From the NCBI GenBank assembly GCA_964415675.1, contig CAYQBG010000015.1, positions 1 to 64,000 of the forward strand: a stretch of DNA of 64,000 nucleotides. The letters run 5' to 3'. The position numbers were made by a program, and so were the translations under genes. The stretch comes from UBA5336 sp964415675. Its GTDB lineage: Bacteria; Pseudomonadota; Alphaproteobacteria; Caulobacterales; Hyphomonadaceae. This document shows positions 26,168 to 35,195 of this stretch, piece after piece (position 1 is the first letter of the stretch; every line of letters begins with the position of its first letter). Below the pieces are notes generated by a model. The model had not been told where the DNA came from. It saw only the letters and a list, made by a program, of their open reading frames with translations, and did not search any database.

Positions 26168-27562
26168 TCACTTCGAGGCCGCGATCTCGGCGACAAGCGC
26201 TGCATGGTGTTCGCGGTCCAGCGTGTAGCCGCGCAGTATCAAGAGGATGGCGACGGCGCCAAGCGCGGGGACAAGCGCCATGATGGCCTTCATCCCGATA
26301 AGCGTCGCCTCGCTCTGCTCGGCATTCGGTTCGAAGCCTGCCAATGAGAGCAGGGCGCCAAGAACCACGGCATTGATGCCGACCGCCGACTTCTGGGCGA
26401 AGGTCGCGAAACCGAACGTCTTGGCTTCTGCCCGTATGCCTGTTTTGGCCTCACCGTACTCGACCGTATCTGGCAGCATGGCCCAGAACATGACGGCGAG
26501 GGCGGCTCCGCCGATACCGGTCAGCACGATTGCGAAAATGCTGACGTATAGGCTGTCGGTCGGGTTCAGGAAGAACAACAGATATCCCACCAGCGCGATG
26601 CAGACGCCCCAGGTCAAGCTGTTGCGTTTCGAGGTGCGCCCTGCAAGCCAGACCCAGCCCGGTACGGCCAGGATCAGCAGGATGGCTGGCAGCACCAGAC
26701 CGAAAACGGTCAGTTCAGGCCGCATCAGGTCGTATTTGAAATGGTAGAGCATGTTCTTTCCGAACATGCCCAGGCAGATGGAAGCGATCACGATGATCGC
26801 GAAGACACGGATAAATGGGGGGTTGCCCAGGAACATGGGGCCGATGGATTTCAGGTCGTCCCAGAATGGCGGCGCGCTTTCAGCCTTGCCGCTATCGGGC
26901 TCGCGCATGGTGAAAAAGCAATAGAGGATTGCAAGGAAAGCCACTGCACCTGTGAGGCACGCCGCTATGAAATAGGCTTCAGCCTCGCGCGTTTCTCCGT
27001 AAGCCGCCACGAGAACGGGCGTGACAAACACGACCGCGAGGCCGCCGCTGGCCGCGCCCACCATGCGAAAGCCGGCAAGGACCGAGCGTTCCTGCGCGTC
27101 GCTGGTCAGCCTGGCCTGCAGCGAGTTGAATGGCATGGAAACCACCGTATAGGCCGTGCGCAGTAGCAGGTGTGTGACCAGTGCCCAGGCGATGAGGCCA
27201 ATCGGCCACGCCTCGGGCGGCGCAGAGAAGGCAAGCGGATAGGCCACTGCAAAAGGCGCAGCTCCGACCAGCAGCCACGGCCGGTATTTGCCCAGCCGGG
27301 TCTGCGTCCTGTCCGCAAATGCTGCAATGACCGGATCAGTCGCGGCATCCCAGACCATGGCGGCAAGATAGATCGCGCCAGCGATGGTCGGTGCAATGCC
27401 AAGGACGTCGGTGTAGAAATACATCAGGAACAGCGACGTGCCCTGCCAGACGAGCAGGAAACCGAAATCGCCCACGCCAAACCCGATGCGAACAGACAGG
27501 GGCACCCGGGAGGAAGGAGGCACCCCTGCCTGTAATGGCGCGGGGGGAAACTGCGCGCTCAT
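26168..27562 (-). CDS. GPH-family sugar:cation symporter (MFS superfamily)
   Basis: A 464-residue permease with about 12 hydrophobic helices. Family marks are the opening RIGFGVGDFGFLLVWQGTSL, the loop VWDAATDPVIAAFADRTQTR-x-GKYRPW near residues 69-93 and LPDTVEYGEAKTG near residue 371. The glycoside-pentoside-hexuronide family imports oligosaccharides or glycosides with sodium or protons. The start overlaps the GH3 stop (ATGA), so import and hydrolysis are coupled: the GH3 enzyme has no evident signal peptide and would act on the imported glycoside in the cytoplasm. Substrate unknown. Confidence 0.88.
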   Translation of the reverse strand: MSAQFPPAPLQAGVPPSSRVPLSVRIGFGVGDFGFLLVWQGTSLFLMYFYTDVLGIAPTIAGAIYLAAMVWDAATDPVIAAFADRTQTRLGKYRPWLLVGAAPFAVAYPLAFSAPPEAWPIGLIAWALVTHLLLRTAYTVVSMPFNSLQARLTSDAQERSVLAGFRMVGAASGGLAVVFVTPVLVAAYGETREAEAYFIAACLTGAVAFLAILYCFFTMREPDSGKAESAPPFWDDLKSIGPMFLGNPPFIRVFAIIVIASICLGMFGKNMLYHFKYDLMRPELTVFGLVLPAILLILAVPGWVWLAGRTSKRNSLTWGVCIALVGYLLFFLNPTDSLYVSIFAIVLTGIGGAALAVMFWAMLPDTVEYGEAKTGIRAEAKTFGFATFAQKSAVGINAVVLGALLSLAGFEPNAEQSEATLIGMKAIMALVPALGAVAILLILRGYTLDREHHAALVAEIAASK

Positions 27563-30036
27563 TCACTCAGGTCCAGGTCGAGCGACTGGCGCAAGTCGCG
27601 GGAGGATGAGCCCGCGTGAATACGATAGCGACCGGGCGTGACCTGCCAGTCTGAAAGGGAGCGATCCCACCACGCAAAGGCGCGCTGCGGTAGCTTGAAT
27701 GACAAGGTTTTCGTTTCGCCCGGCGCCAGTTCGGTCTTGTCGAAAGCGCGAAGCTGGCGCACCGCCTTTGTTTCCTGCGTGGCGAGATCCTCGACATAGA
27801 TCTGGACGGTTTCAGCGCCGGCAACAGGTCCGATATTGGTGATGTCCAGCAAGACCGTAATGGTTTCGCCGATCTTCGCCATGTCGGGGCCTGACAGCGC
27901 GCCATAGTCGAATTGTGTGTAGGACAGGCCGTGGCCGAACGGGAAAAGCGGGTCGATACCGGCTGCGTCATAGTAGCGATAGCCGACGAAAAGCCCTTCG
28001 CCATAGTCGACATCCCTGCCACCGGGGAAGTTCAGATATGTGGAGTTGTCGCGGTAGCGGCGCGGGAAGCTGACGGGCAGTTTGCCGCTCGGACTGGTCT
28101 TGCCCGTGAGTATGTCGGCAAGGCCATGGCCGCCTTCCTGGCCTGGCAGGAACAGCTGGACTATGGCAGGTGCCCGCTCCGCCCAGGGCATTTCCACCGG
28201 ACCGCCCGTGTTGACGACAATAATCGTGTTCGGATTCACGTCGAGCACGTCTTCGACCAGCTGGTTCTGCGCATCGCTGAGCGACATGGAGGCACGGTCC
28301 ACCCCCTCGGTCTCCGATGTGGTGCCGGAGCCGACGAAGAGGATTGCCGTATCGCTTGTCCTGGCACGGGCAACGGCGGCAGCCTTGTCAGGAGCCGGTT
28401 CACGCAGGAAGATATTGAAGATGTTGAAGGCGCGAATGGCGTTTTCAGCAGGCTGCGAGTAGCGAATGCGGATCGGATAGGATTTGCCCGCTTCCAGCGT
28501 GATGCTGGCACAGCGTCGGTTTAGCGGCAGGATCATGAAGAGCAGTTCGGTCTCGCGCGATGTGTTCGGGCCGACAAGTTCTTCCTCGCCGATATACAGC
28601 TCGACATCGGGATTGGAATGGGTCACCAGCCAGTCATGCTGCCCGCTATGGCGCGGTGTGAACACGCCGGTCCATTCGGCGCTGAATGAGAGGTCGTCAT
28701 CGGACTGTGCCGCCGCACCGAAGCCAAGTTTGGAAAAGCGCCAGTCGACCGTTTCCAGCACCTGTTCGCCTTTGAAACCGGCCCCGTTGAAATAGGTCGC
28801 CATCAGCCCTTGCGTGTTGGCGCCCTTGCCAGGAGAGAGCAGGCGTCCGTCCAGCACGGGCGGGCGTGATTCGGGGTCGACACCGCGCTCGAAATGAATG
28901 TCCGCGCTGGCGCCCAGCGCCGCTTGAAGTCCTTCCAGCGGGGTGACGATACGATCTGGCGAGACCTGGCTGCTGCCACCGCCCTGGATCGCGGGATAGT
29001 CAGCCAGCGCACCTATGACCGCGATGGATTTAGCATCCCTCAGCGGCAATAGCCCACCTTCATTCTTCAGCAAGACCAGGCTTTCGGCCGCTGCCTTGCG
29101 CGCAATCTCACGATGCGAATCGCAGGGTGACCAGCCGGGAGTCGGATCGCTCTTGTCATCAATCGCACCACATCTGAGGATGAGGCGAAGGACGCGGCGG
29201 GTATGATCGTCGATGACGGCCTGTGAGACCTCGCCTGCGTCGACAGCGGCGATGAGGGCCTTCCCGTAGAACCGGGGTGGGCCCGGCATTTCAAGGTCCA
29301 GTCCACCATTGGCCGAGCCTGTGGTGGATTTCGCAGCGCCCCAGTCGGACACGACAACGCCATCATAGCCCCATTCGTCTTTCAGGACACGGTTGAGCAA
29401 TTCGCCATGTTCAGAGGCGAATACGCCATTGATGCGATTATAGGCTGACATGACCGTCCAGGGTCCGGCGCGCTTGATGACCGGCTCGAAGGCCGCAAGA
29501 TAAATCTCTCGGAGAACCCGCGCATTCAGGTTTGACGAACCCGACATGCGCATATGTTCCTGATTGTTGGCCACATAGTGTTTGACCGAGGTGCCGACCC
29601 CCTCCGACTGGACGCCGTCAACATAGGCAATGCCCAGCTGCGATGTCAGGAAGGGATCTTCTGAATAATACTCGAAGTTGCGCCCGCCCAGCGGTGTGCG
29701 TTGTATATTCACGCTCGGTGCCAGCAGCACATCAACGCCGTGCGCGACGGCCTCTCGCCCGATTGCCGCAGCAACCTCGCCGACAAGTCCCGCGTTCCAG
29801 GTTGAGGCCAGCGCCACGCCAACGGGAAAGACGGTTGCCGGATCGGAATTCGACGAGCGCAGGCCCGTTGGCCCGTCTGACAGTCTCACGCTCCGAATCC
29901 CAAGGCGCGGAATGGCCGGCAGTGACCAGAAATCCTGTCCGGCCAGCAGCAAGACCTTCTCTTCGAGAGTCATCGCCCCAAGGAGTTCGCCGACCCGCTG
30001 GTCGCTCGTGTCGACTGCTCCAGACCCGTCTTCCAT
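27559..30036 (-). CDS. GH3 beta-glycosidase with inserted PA14 domain
   Basis: An 825-residue glycoside hydrolase family 3 enzyme. The first domain carries RLSDGPTGLR, KHYVANNQE and the nucleophile Asp231 in GVVVSDWGA. A PA14 domain (from about residue 410, QGLMATYFNGAGFKGEQ) interrupts the second GH3 domain, as in some beta-glucosidases where it shapes the +1 subsite. A fibronectin-III-like domain closes the protein. No signal peptide is apparent, so it is probably cytoplasmic. It lies between the TonB receptor (102 bases upstream) and the GPH symporter, and likely hydrolyses an imported glycoside. Linkage specificity cannot be read from the sequence. Confidence 0.93.
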   Translation of the reverse strand: MEDGSGAVDTSDQRVGELLGAMTLEEKVLLLAGQDFWSLPAIPRLGIRSVRLSDGPTGLRSSNSDPATVFPVGVALASTWNAGLVGEVAAAIGREAVAHGVDVLLAPSVNIQRTPLGGRNFEYYSEDPFLTSQLGIAYVDGVQSEGVGTSVKHYVANNQEHMRMSGSSNLNARVLREIYLAAFEPVIKRAGPWTVMSAYNRINGVFASEHGELLNRVLKDEWGYDGVVVSDWGAAKSTTGSANGGLDLEMPGPPRFYGKALIAAVDAGEVSQAVIDDHTRRVLRLILRCGAIDDKSDPTPGWSPCDSHREIARKAAAESLVLLKNEGGLLPLRDAKSIAVIGALADYPAIQGGGSSQVSPDRIVTPLEGLQAALGASADIHFERGVDPESRPPVLDGRLLSPGKGANTQGLMATYFNGAGFKGEQVLETVDWRFSKLGFGAAAQSDDDLSFSAEWTGVFTPRHSGQHDWLVTHSNPDVELYIGEEELVGPNTSRETELLFMILPLNRRCASITLEAGKSYPIRIRYSQPAENAIRAFNIFNIFLREPAPDKAAAVARARTSDTAILFVGSGTTSETEGVDRASMSLSDAQNQLVEDVLDVNPNTIIVVNTGGPVEMPWAERAPAIVQLFLPGQEGGHGLADILTGKTSPSGKLPVSFPRRYRDNSTYLNFPGGRDVDYGEGLFVGYRYYDAAGIDPLFPFGHGLSYTQFDYGALSGPDMAKIGETITVLLDITNIGPVAGAETVQIYVEDLATQETKAVRQLRAFDKTELAPGETKTLSFKLPQRAFAWWDRSLSDWQVTPGRYRIHAGSSSRDLRQSLDLDLSE

Positions 30037-30138
30037 AGGCTCTTATCCTTCGATTTGCCGCCGGACGGCGCGCCAGATCAGACGCACCGCCATCCGTTTA
30101 TGGCTTGCAGGTGCAGAACCCGCGCGACCACCGCCCGA

Positions 30139-32517
30139 TCAGAAATTCGCTGATAGCCTAACGCCCGCATAGCGCTGGAAGTCGCGCGCAACATAGTGAC
30201 TGACCACGCCGCCATAGAGCGGATCGCCAAAGATGTTGGTCGCATAGAACTCGTCAAAGACGTTGTTGACGAAGAGCGATGCGGTATAGCGCCCCTCATC
30301 ATCGGTGATCCCGACAGCGAGGTTGAGGATGGCAAAACCGTCCTGCTCAGCGCGCGGGTCGCCGTTCAGGCTGTAATTCACCGAGCTCTGCCAGCGCCCG
30401 GAAGCCTGTATGAACCCGTCGAAGGAGGCGGCGAGCGGGATTTCCTGGCGCACCGAGCCGGTCAGGCGCCAATCCGGCGCATTGGGCAGTTCCCCGCCAG
30501 ACAAATCCTGCAGGTTCTGGACGATATCATCGGCCGGGTCGCCCGGCGTGCCGCCATCACTCAGTGTCACGGGGACACAACCCTGCGCTTCGGTCTGGCC
30601 GAAAAAGCAGCCGGCATTGCTGAATTCGTCAATCGCTGCGTCGGTGTAGGAAATTCCGCTCTGGATCGTGAGCGTGTCGGTTGGCGTTGCGATCGCCTCG
30701 ATCTCGATGCCCGTTGTGGTGACCGATCCGACATTGGTCAGGCGGGTCTCGGCGCTAAGAACATCGTCAGTGCCAGACAACAGCACTGTGGCCTGTTCCT
30801 GGAAGTCCTGATACTCGGTGTGGAATGCGGCGATATTGAGCACGAGATTGCCGTCCGCGAGAACCGATTTCAGACCCAGTTCGAACGCGTCGGATGTCTC
30901 TGCTTCGATGGGCTCGACATTGTCAGGCGCGCCAAAGCCGACATCAATGGCCCGGCCCTTGTAGCCGCGCGCATAACGTCCATAGGCTTGGACATTGTCA
31001 GTGAAGTCATAGCGCAGGCCGAACTCGCCGGTCAGCGCGGTGTCGCTGGTGCTGTCATCGACATCAGCGAAGGTGCCCGGCCCGCCGCCAAAGGGACCAT
31101 CGCCTTCGACAAGCACATTGGCCGGGTCGCGGTTGATCGTGTAGTCCAGCTCTTCGTCAATGAAGCGCAGGCCGCCAAACAGCGTGACCTGGTCTGTCAG
31201 ATAGACATTGCCACTGCCGAACAAGGCCAGGTTGGTGGTGTCGACCGTGCCATCGAAACGTCCTGACTGGTTGATCTGGAGCCCACCCGCAACCGGTATC
31301 AGGATTTCGAAGCGGCGCTTGAAGGTGCGTTCAATGTCCAGGAGGAAGCCATACGCGCCAAGCACATAATCGAACCGTTCGCCCTGCGGCGATGTAAGGC
31401 GGAATTCCTGGCTGACCTGCTGGATACCGGTCGTTCCGCTGTTCAGGTCAAAGGTGATGAAGCCGAGTTCGGGATCTTCCATGTCGAGATTGTCGACATC
31501 CAGGTTGTTGTCGAAGTCATAGTCGCGATAGGCGGTGATCGAGGTGAAGGTGAACCCGTTGGCAAATTCGTATTCCGCGTCGGCCGACAGGCCGCCTTGC
31601 TGGGAATTGTTGAAGACCGGCGCGTTGACACGCGTGCTGGCATTCTCCTTGCTCGCCGCGACCGGATCGAGCCTGGCATCGAGCCCCGCCGCCGCGCCCA
31701 CCGCGCCGGAAGTGTCGCGCACCGCGTAGATGCAGCAATCCTGCTCGCTCTCGCGATAATCGGCGACCAGGGTCAGATTGAACGCGTCATTGGGCTCTAT
31801 GAGCAGCTTGCCGCGCAGGCCCCAATTCTCGTACCCGTTCAGCGTGCGGCCATCAAAATTGTCGATATAGCCGTCATATTCCTTGTAGAAGCCCGTCAGG
31901 CGGCCGCTGACCGTATCACTGAAGGGGCCGGACACGCTCGCGCCGAGACCGTATTCATCATCGTCGGTCGCAGAGAGGTCGATCTTGCCCTCGAACGTAT
32001 CAGAGGGGGCGGCCGTGGTGACTGAGATCACGCCGGCAGAGGCGTTCTTGCCGAACAGCGTAGATTGCGGACCGCGCAGGACTTCGACCCGTTCGACGTC
32101 CACAAGGTCCTGGAAGCCGATCGCCTGGCGCGCCATCACAACATCATCAATGACGATCGAAACGCTGGGCTCTACGCCCTGGGAGAAAACCGACGTTCCG
32201 ATGCCGCGAATGTTCACCGAATTGTTCTGATCATTGGACGACTGGGTGAACGTCACGCTCGGTGCCATCGCAGAGAGCCCCTCAACCGCGCCAACGCCGG
32301 TATTTTCGAGCAATTCGCCCGACAGCGCCGTCACGGCAACGGGAACATCCTGAAGGCTCTCTTCGCGTTTCGTGGCCGTCACGGTGATTGTGTCGAGGCG
32401 GCGATCAGTTTCGGCGGACTCGCCAGAGCCTGCATCCTGCGCCGTGGCCAGGCTGATGCTGCCGGTCAGCACAAACGCGGAAAGCGCCGCACCTCGCATG
32501 AGATGTTGAGTGGTCAT
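30139..32517 (-). CDS. TonB-dependent outer-membrane receptor
   Basis: A 792-residue receptor with a signal peptide (ending SLATAQDAG), TonB box DTITVTATKR (about residues 42-51), plug domain (QDVPVAVTALSGELL; VDVERVEVLRGPQSTLFGKN) and a beta-barrel ending in ARDFQRYAGVRLSANF with terminal Phe. It imports a ligand across the outer membrane using TonB energy. Similar 750-800-residue receptors in marine alphaproteobacteria often serve small glycosides or aromatics. Here the downstream GH3 and GPH genes point to a glycoside. A palindrome at 32561-32574, upstream of its start, may bind the adjacent TetR regulator. Confidence 0.92.
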   Translation of the reverse strand: MTTQHLMRGAALSAFVLTGSISLATAQDAGSGESAETDRRLDTITVTATKREESLQDVPVAVTALSGELLENTGVGAVEGLSAMAPSVTFTQSSNDQNNSVNIRGIGTSVFSQGVEPSVSIVIDDVVMARQAIGFQDLVDVERVEVLRGPQSTLFGKNASAGVISVTTAAPSDTFEGKIDLSATDDDEYGLGASVSGPFSDTVSGRLTGFYKEYDGYIDNFDGRTLNGYENWGLRGKLLIEPNDAFNLTLVADYRESEQDCCIYAVRDTSGAVGAAAGLDARLDPVAASKENASTRVNAPVFNNSQQGGLSADAEYEFANGFTFTSITAYRDYDFDNNLDVDNLDMEDPELGFITFDLNSGTTGIQQVSQEFRLTSPQGERFDYVLGAYGFLLDIERTFKRRFEILIPVAGGLQINQSGRFDGTVDTTNLALFGSGNVYLTDQVTLFGGLRFIDEELDYTINRDPANVLVEGDGPFGGGPGTFADVDDSTSDTALTGEFGLRYDFTDNVQAYGRYARGYKGRAIDVGFGAPDNVEPIEAETSDAFELGLKSVLADGNLVLNIAAFHTEYQDFQEQATVLLSGTDDVLSAETRLTNVGSVTTTGIEIEAIATPTDTLTIQSGISYTDAAIDEFSNAGCFFGQTEAQGCVPVTLSDGGTPGDPADDIVQNLQDLSGGELPNAPDWRLTGSVRQEIPLAASFDGFIQASGRWQSSVNYSLNGDPRAEQDGFAILNLAVGITDDEGRYTASLFVNNVFDEFYATNIFGDPLYGGVVSHYVARDFQRYAGVRLSANF

Positions 32518-32560
32518 TAATCTTCTCCCCTGGAGGACAGCCTGCTGCCGCCCTCTCTGT

Positions 32561-32574
32561 TATACGATCGGATA
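32561..32574. promoter_or_regulatory. Imperfect palindrome upstream of the TonB receptor gene
   Basis: TATACGATCGGATA is palindromic at 12 of 14 positions around a CGATCG core and lies 44 bases before the receptor start. Its half-sites (TAT-N-CG) also occur in the larger palindrome before the tetR gene, which suggests both are bound by that regulator. Confidence 0.4.
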
Positions 32575-32650
32575 CTGGATGAGCTGCAGGAAATGTCAAT
32601 CCCATTATCCGGCCGTATAGGGAGAGTGTTCGCGCCTGTTGCCTGCGGAC

Positions 32651-33310
32651 TTATTCCGGCGGTGCCGACTTGTGATCGAACAGGAAAGTGATCAGTGCGT
32701 CGGCATAAGCATCGATTTCCGCCGGATCCGTCACGTCCTTGCCCTCGGCACGGGCAACTTCTGCCGACAGCATGAAGGGCGACTGCGCCGCAGCGTTTAT
32801 AATGTAGATGATCGCGTGGGGTGGAATATCGGGATAGACCCCGTTGCGCACACGTGTCGCGCCGACGCGCCGTGCCATGTCGTGCAGCGGGCTGATATGG
32901 CGCTCGACGGCCCAGCGCAGGCGCTCGGAATCCCGAATTGATTCCTGCACCATGATCCGCGCATGTTCGGGATGGCGTGCGCAATAATGAACATAGCGCC
33001 GGATCCAGTTGCGCGCCTGGGCGTCAGGACTGAGGTCGTCATAGCCGGGCGGGGCTTTCAGTTCCTCTTCCTGCCGCGCAAACAGGAAATCGACGGCGGC
33101 TTTCCAGAGCTTGTCCTTGCCGTCGAAATGGTACTTGATGAGCCCATGGATCACGCCTGCCCGGCTTGCAATATCCCGCACGCTCGCGCCCTCGAAGCCC
33201 TTTTCAGCGAATAGCTCCAGCGCCGCCTGCAGGATTTTCTGGCGGGTCTCCCGCTTCTGGCGTTCCCGTACGCCAATATCATCTGCATCATCCGCTTCAA
33301 TCTGCGCCAT
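32651..33310 (-). CDS. TetR-family transcriptional regulator
   Basis: A 219-residue regulator. The N-terminal helix-turn-helix domain is clear (TRQKILQAALELFAEKGFEG, then VRDIASRAGVIHGLIKYHF, residues about 22-66). The C-terminal ligand domain is of the TetR_C type seen in fatty-acid or xenobiotic regulators (WIRRYVHYCARHPEHARIM). It is upstream of and in the same direction as the TonB receptor gene, and divergent from the sulfatase cluster, so it may control both sides. Palindromes at 33326-33349 and 32561-32574 are candidate operators. Ligand unknown. Confidence 0.9.
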   Translation of the reverse strand: MAQIEADDADDIGVRERQKRETRQKILQAALELFAEKGFEGASVRDIASRAGVIHGLIKYHFDGKDKLWKAAVDFLFARQEEELKAPPGYDDLSPDAQARNWIRRYVHYCARHPEHARIMVQESIRDSERLRWAVERHISPLHDMARRVGATRVRNGVYPDIPPHAIIYIINAAAQSPFMLSAEVARAEGKDVTDPAEIDAYADALITFLFDHKSAPPE

Positions 33311-33325
33311 GTTTCCACTACCTCA

Positions 33326-33349
33326 TTATCCGTTTTGGACAACGAATAA
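33326..33349. promoter_or_regulatory. Imperfect 24-bp palindrome upstream of the TetR gene
   Basis: The stretch reads TTATCCGTT...AACGAATAA and pairs with its reverse complement at 9 of 12 positions per arm, with outer half-sites TTAT(C/T)CGTT. It begins 16 bases before the tetR start codon on the divergent side, a usual autorepressor position. It may also influence the sulfatase-cluster promoter, whose best -10-like sequence is TATAAT just after 33425. Confidence 0.45.
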
Positions 33350-33458
33350 CGCACTATCGGGTTTCGTCAATCTGTTGGCATGCGCGATGAGACGTTGACT
33401 ATTCACGCCCATTTGATAGCACAAGTGTATAATAAAAAATACTAAGGGCAGGATAGTG

Positions 33459-33839
33459 ATGCATCGGCTTGCGAACAGGATTGCTGAGGGGGCGTGCTGC
33501 CTGGCCCTCATGATTCTTCAGGGCTGCCAGACTCTTGTCCCCACCCAATCCGTAGCTTCAGATAAGCAATCGGTCATCACCGATACGCGCCCCAACATTA
33601 TCGTCATTCTGACGGCCCGAGATTCCGTTTACAGAGCAATTCAACCAGGGCGCCATTTTCTGGTCGGACTCTGTCTCGTCCTCGGTCTCATCTCCGCCGC
33701 ATTGGGAGCGCGGCGCCGGGGCGCCCGACAAGTATCAGCACATCCTGCCGACGGGCCGGGCAAGTCTCAGCAATTGCAGGCCATCACCCCGGCAATTCGT
33801 CGGGTCATTGATGGTGAAACCGGTGGAGATAATGAATGA
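33459..33839 (+). pseudogene. Remnant of a sulfatase lipoprotein gene, internal part lost
   Basis: The 126-codon frame opens with a lipoprotein signal peptide (MILQGCQT) and then RPNIIVILTA, the start of the sulfatase fold, which should continue DDLGYGD. Instead the next 80 residues match nothing I know, and the CxPSR signature and metal ligands are absent. The end of the frame still overlaps the next sulfatase start (ATGA). The simplest reading is an internal deletion or rearrangement in a first sulfatase gene of the operon that kept both ends. It could instead be a small new lipoprotein; no enzymatic function is possible. Confidence 0.6.
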
Positions 33840-35191
33840 AACAGAACCTGCGCCACGCATTCGTGTTCATCGCCGCAATGGCCCTGGCAGCTTGCGCAAA
33901 TCCCGAAGTGACGCAAACCGCGCCTACAGCTCAAGCTCAGAAAAGCCAGCCCAATATCATCCTCGTACTGACCGATGATCTCGGCTATGGCGATCTCGGC
34001 GTCACAGGCTCGGATGCGATCGCGACCCCGTATATCGACCAGATGGCCGAGGAGGGCGTTCTCCTGACCAGTTTCTACGCCGCAGCCAATGTCTGCACGC
34101 CATCGCGAGCGGGGCTGCTGACAGGACGCTATCCGGTGCGGATGGGTTTGGCCAACGATGTTGTCCGCCCACACAGTACACATGGCCTGCCGCAGTCTGA
34201 GACCACCATCGCAGAGCTGTTGCAGGCTGAAGGCTACCAGACCGCCATGATCGGAAAATGGCATCTTGGCCACCTTCCCGAATTCTGGCCGACCCAGCAT
34301 GGCTTCGAGACGTTTTACGGCGTGCGCTATTCCAACGACATGCAGCCCTTCGGTCTGTATGACCAGTCCGAGCTGATCGAGGAACCCGTCGACCAGGCCA
34401 CGCTGACACGGCGCTATACCGAGCGCGCGGTAGACATTATCGAGAAAAGCGACGACCAGCCCTTTTTCCTCTACCTGGCCCACACCTTCCCTCACATCCC
34501 GCTCTTTGCCGAAGACCGGTTTCTGGGCGCATCGCAGGCCGGGCTATACGGCGACACGGTCGAGACGATCGACTGGAGCATGGGACAGATTTTCCAGGCC
34601 CTGGAGGCGGCGGGGAAAGACCGCGACACGCTGGTCATTTTTACCTCTGATAATGGTCCCTGGTTCGAAGGCTCGGCGGGCGACAGCCGCAACCGCAAGG
34701 GCAGCACCTGGGAAGGCGCCTACCGCGTACCCTTCATTGCCCGCTGGCCGGGCGTGCTACCTGCCGGCGAGGTGAGTGACGCCCCCGTCTCTGGCCTGGA
34801 TATCCTTCCGACCCTGATCGGCCTCACGGACGCCGAGAGCCATGGCGACAGCGCGCTGGACGGGCGCGATATCTGGCCGGTTCTTGAAACCGCGGCCGCT
34901 TCGCCGCACGAAACGCTTCTCTTTTTCGATCAGGACCAGATCGCTGCGGTCCGGGCCGGCGACCACCGCCTCGTCCTGCGCAGCTATTACAGAACCTACG
35001 ATATTCCACACAAGCTGTTCGACTATCCGCTGCTGTTCAACCTCAAGAGCGATCCGGGTGAATCCTACAGCCTGACGGAGCGCGAACCCGAATTGGTTGA
35101 GCGCCTGCTCTCGATTGTAGATGCAGAATATGAGGCGCTGGGGGTTGAGCAGCGCAATACGCTGACAGTGCCCCAGAATCAGGAGGACTGA
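33836..35191 (+). CDS. Type I sulfatase, lipoprotein
   Basis: A 451-residue arylsulfatase-family enzyme. The signal peptide ends MALAACA, so it is probably membrane-anchored on the periplasmic side. Metal ligands start in LVLTDDLGYGDLG. The modification signature is CTPSRAGLLTGR with Cys87, to be converted to formylglycine; GKWHLGH, HTFPHIPLF and SDNGPW follow. It hydrolyses a sulfate ester, of carbohydrate or steroid type; the substrate is unknown. Cys87 needs a formylglycine-generating enzyme, and the one encoded in this cluster is broken. Coupled by ATGA to the relic upstream and followed by the second sulfatase after four bases. Confidence 0.93.
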   Translation: MKQNLRHAFVFIAAMALAACANPEVTQTAPTAQAQKSQPNIILVLTDDLGYGDLGVTGSDAIATPYIDQMAEEGVLLTSFYAAANVCTPSRAGLLTGRYPVRMGLANDVVRPHSTHGLPQSETTIAELLQAEGYQTAMIGKWHLGHLPEFWPTQHGFETFYGVRYSNDMQPFGLYDQSELIEEPVDQATLTRRYTERAVDIIEKSDDQPFFLYLAHTFPHIPLFAEDRFLGASQAGLYGDTVETIDWSMGQIFQALEAAGKDRDTLVIFTSDNGPWFEGSAGDSRNRKGSTWEGAYRVPFIARWPGVLPAGEVSDAPVSGLDILPTLIGLTDAESHGDSALDGRDIWPVLETAAASPHETLLFFDQDQIAAVRAGDHRLVLRSYYRTYDIPHKLFDYPLLFNLKSDPGESYSLTEREPELVERLLSIVDAEYEALGVEQRNTLTVPQNQED

Positions 35192-35195
35192 TCTG

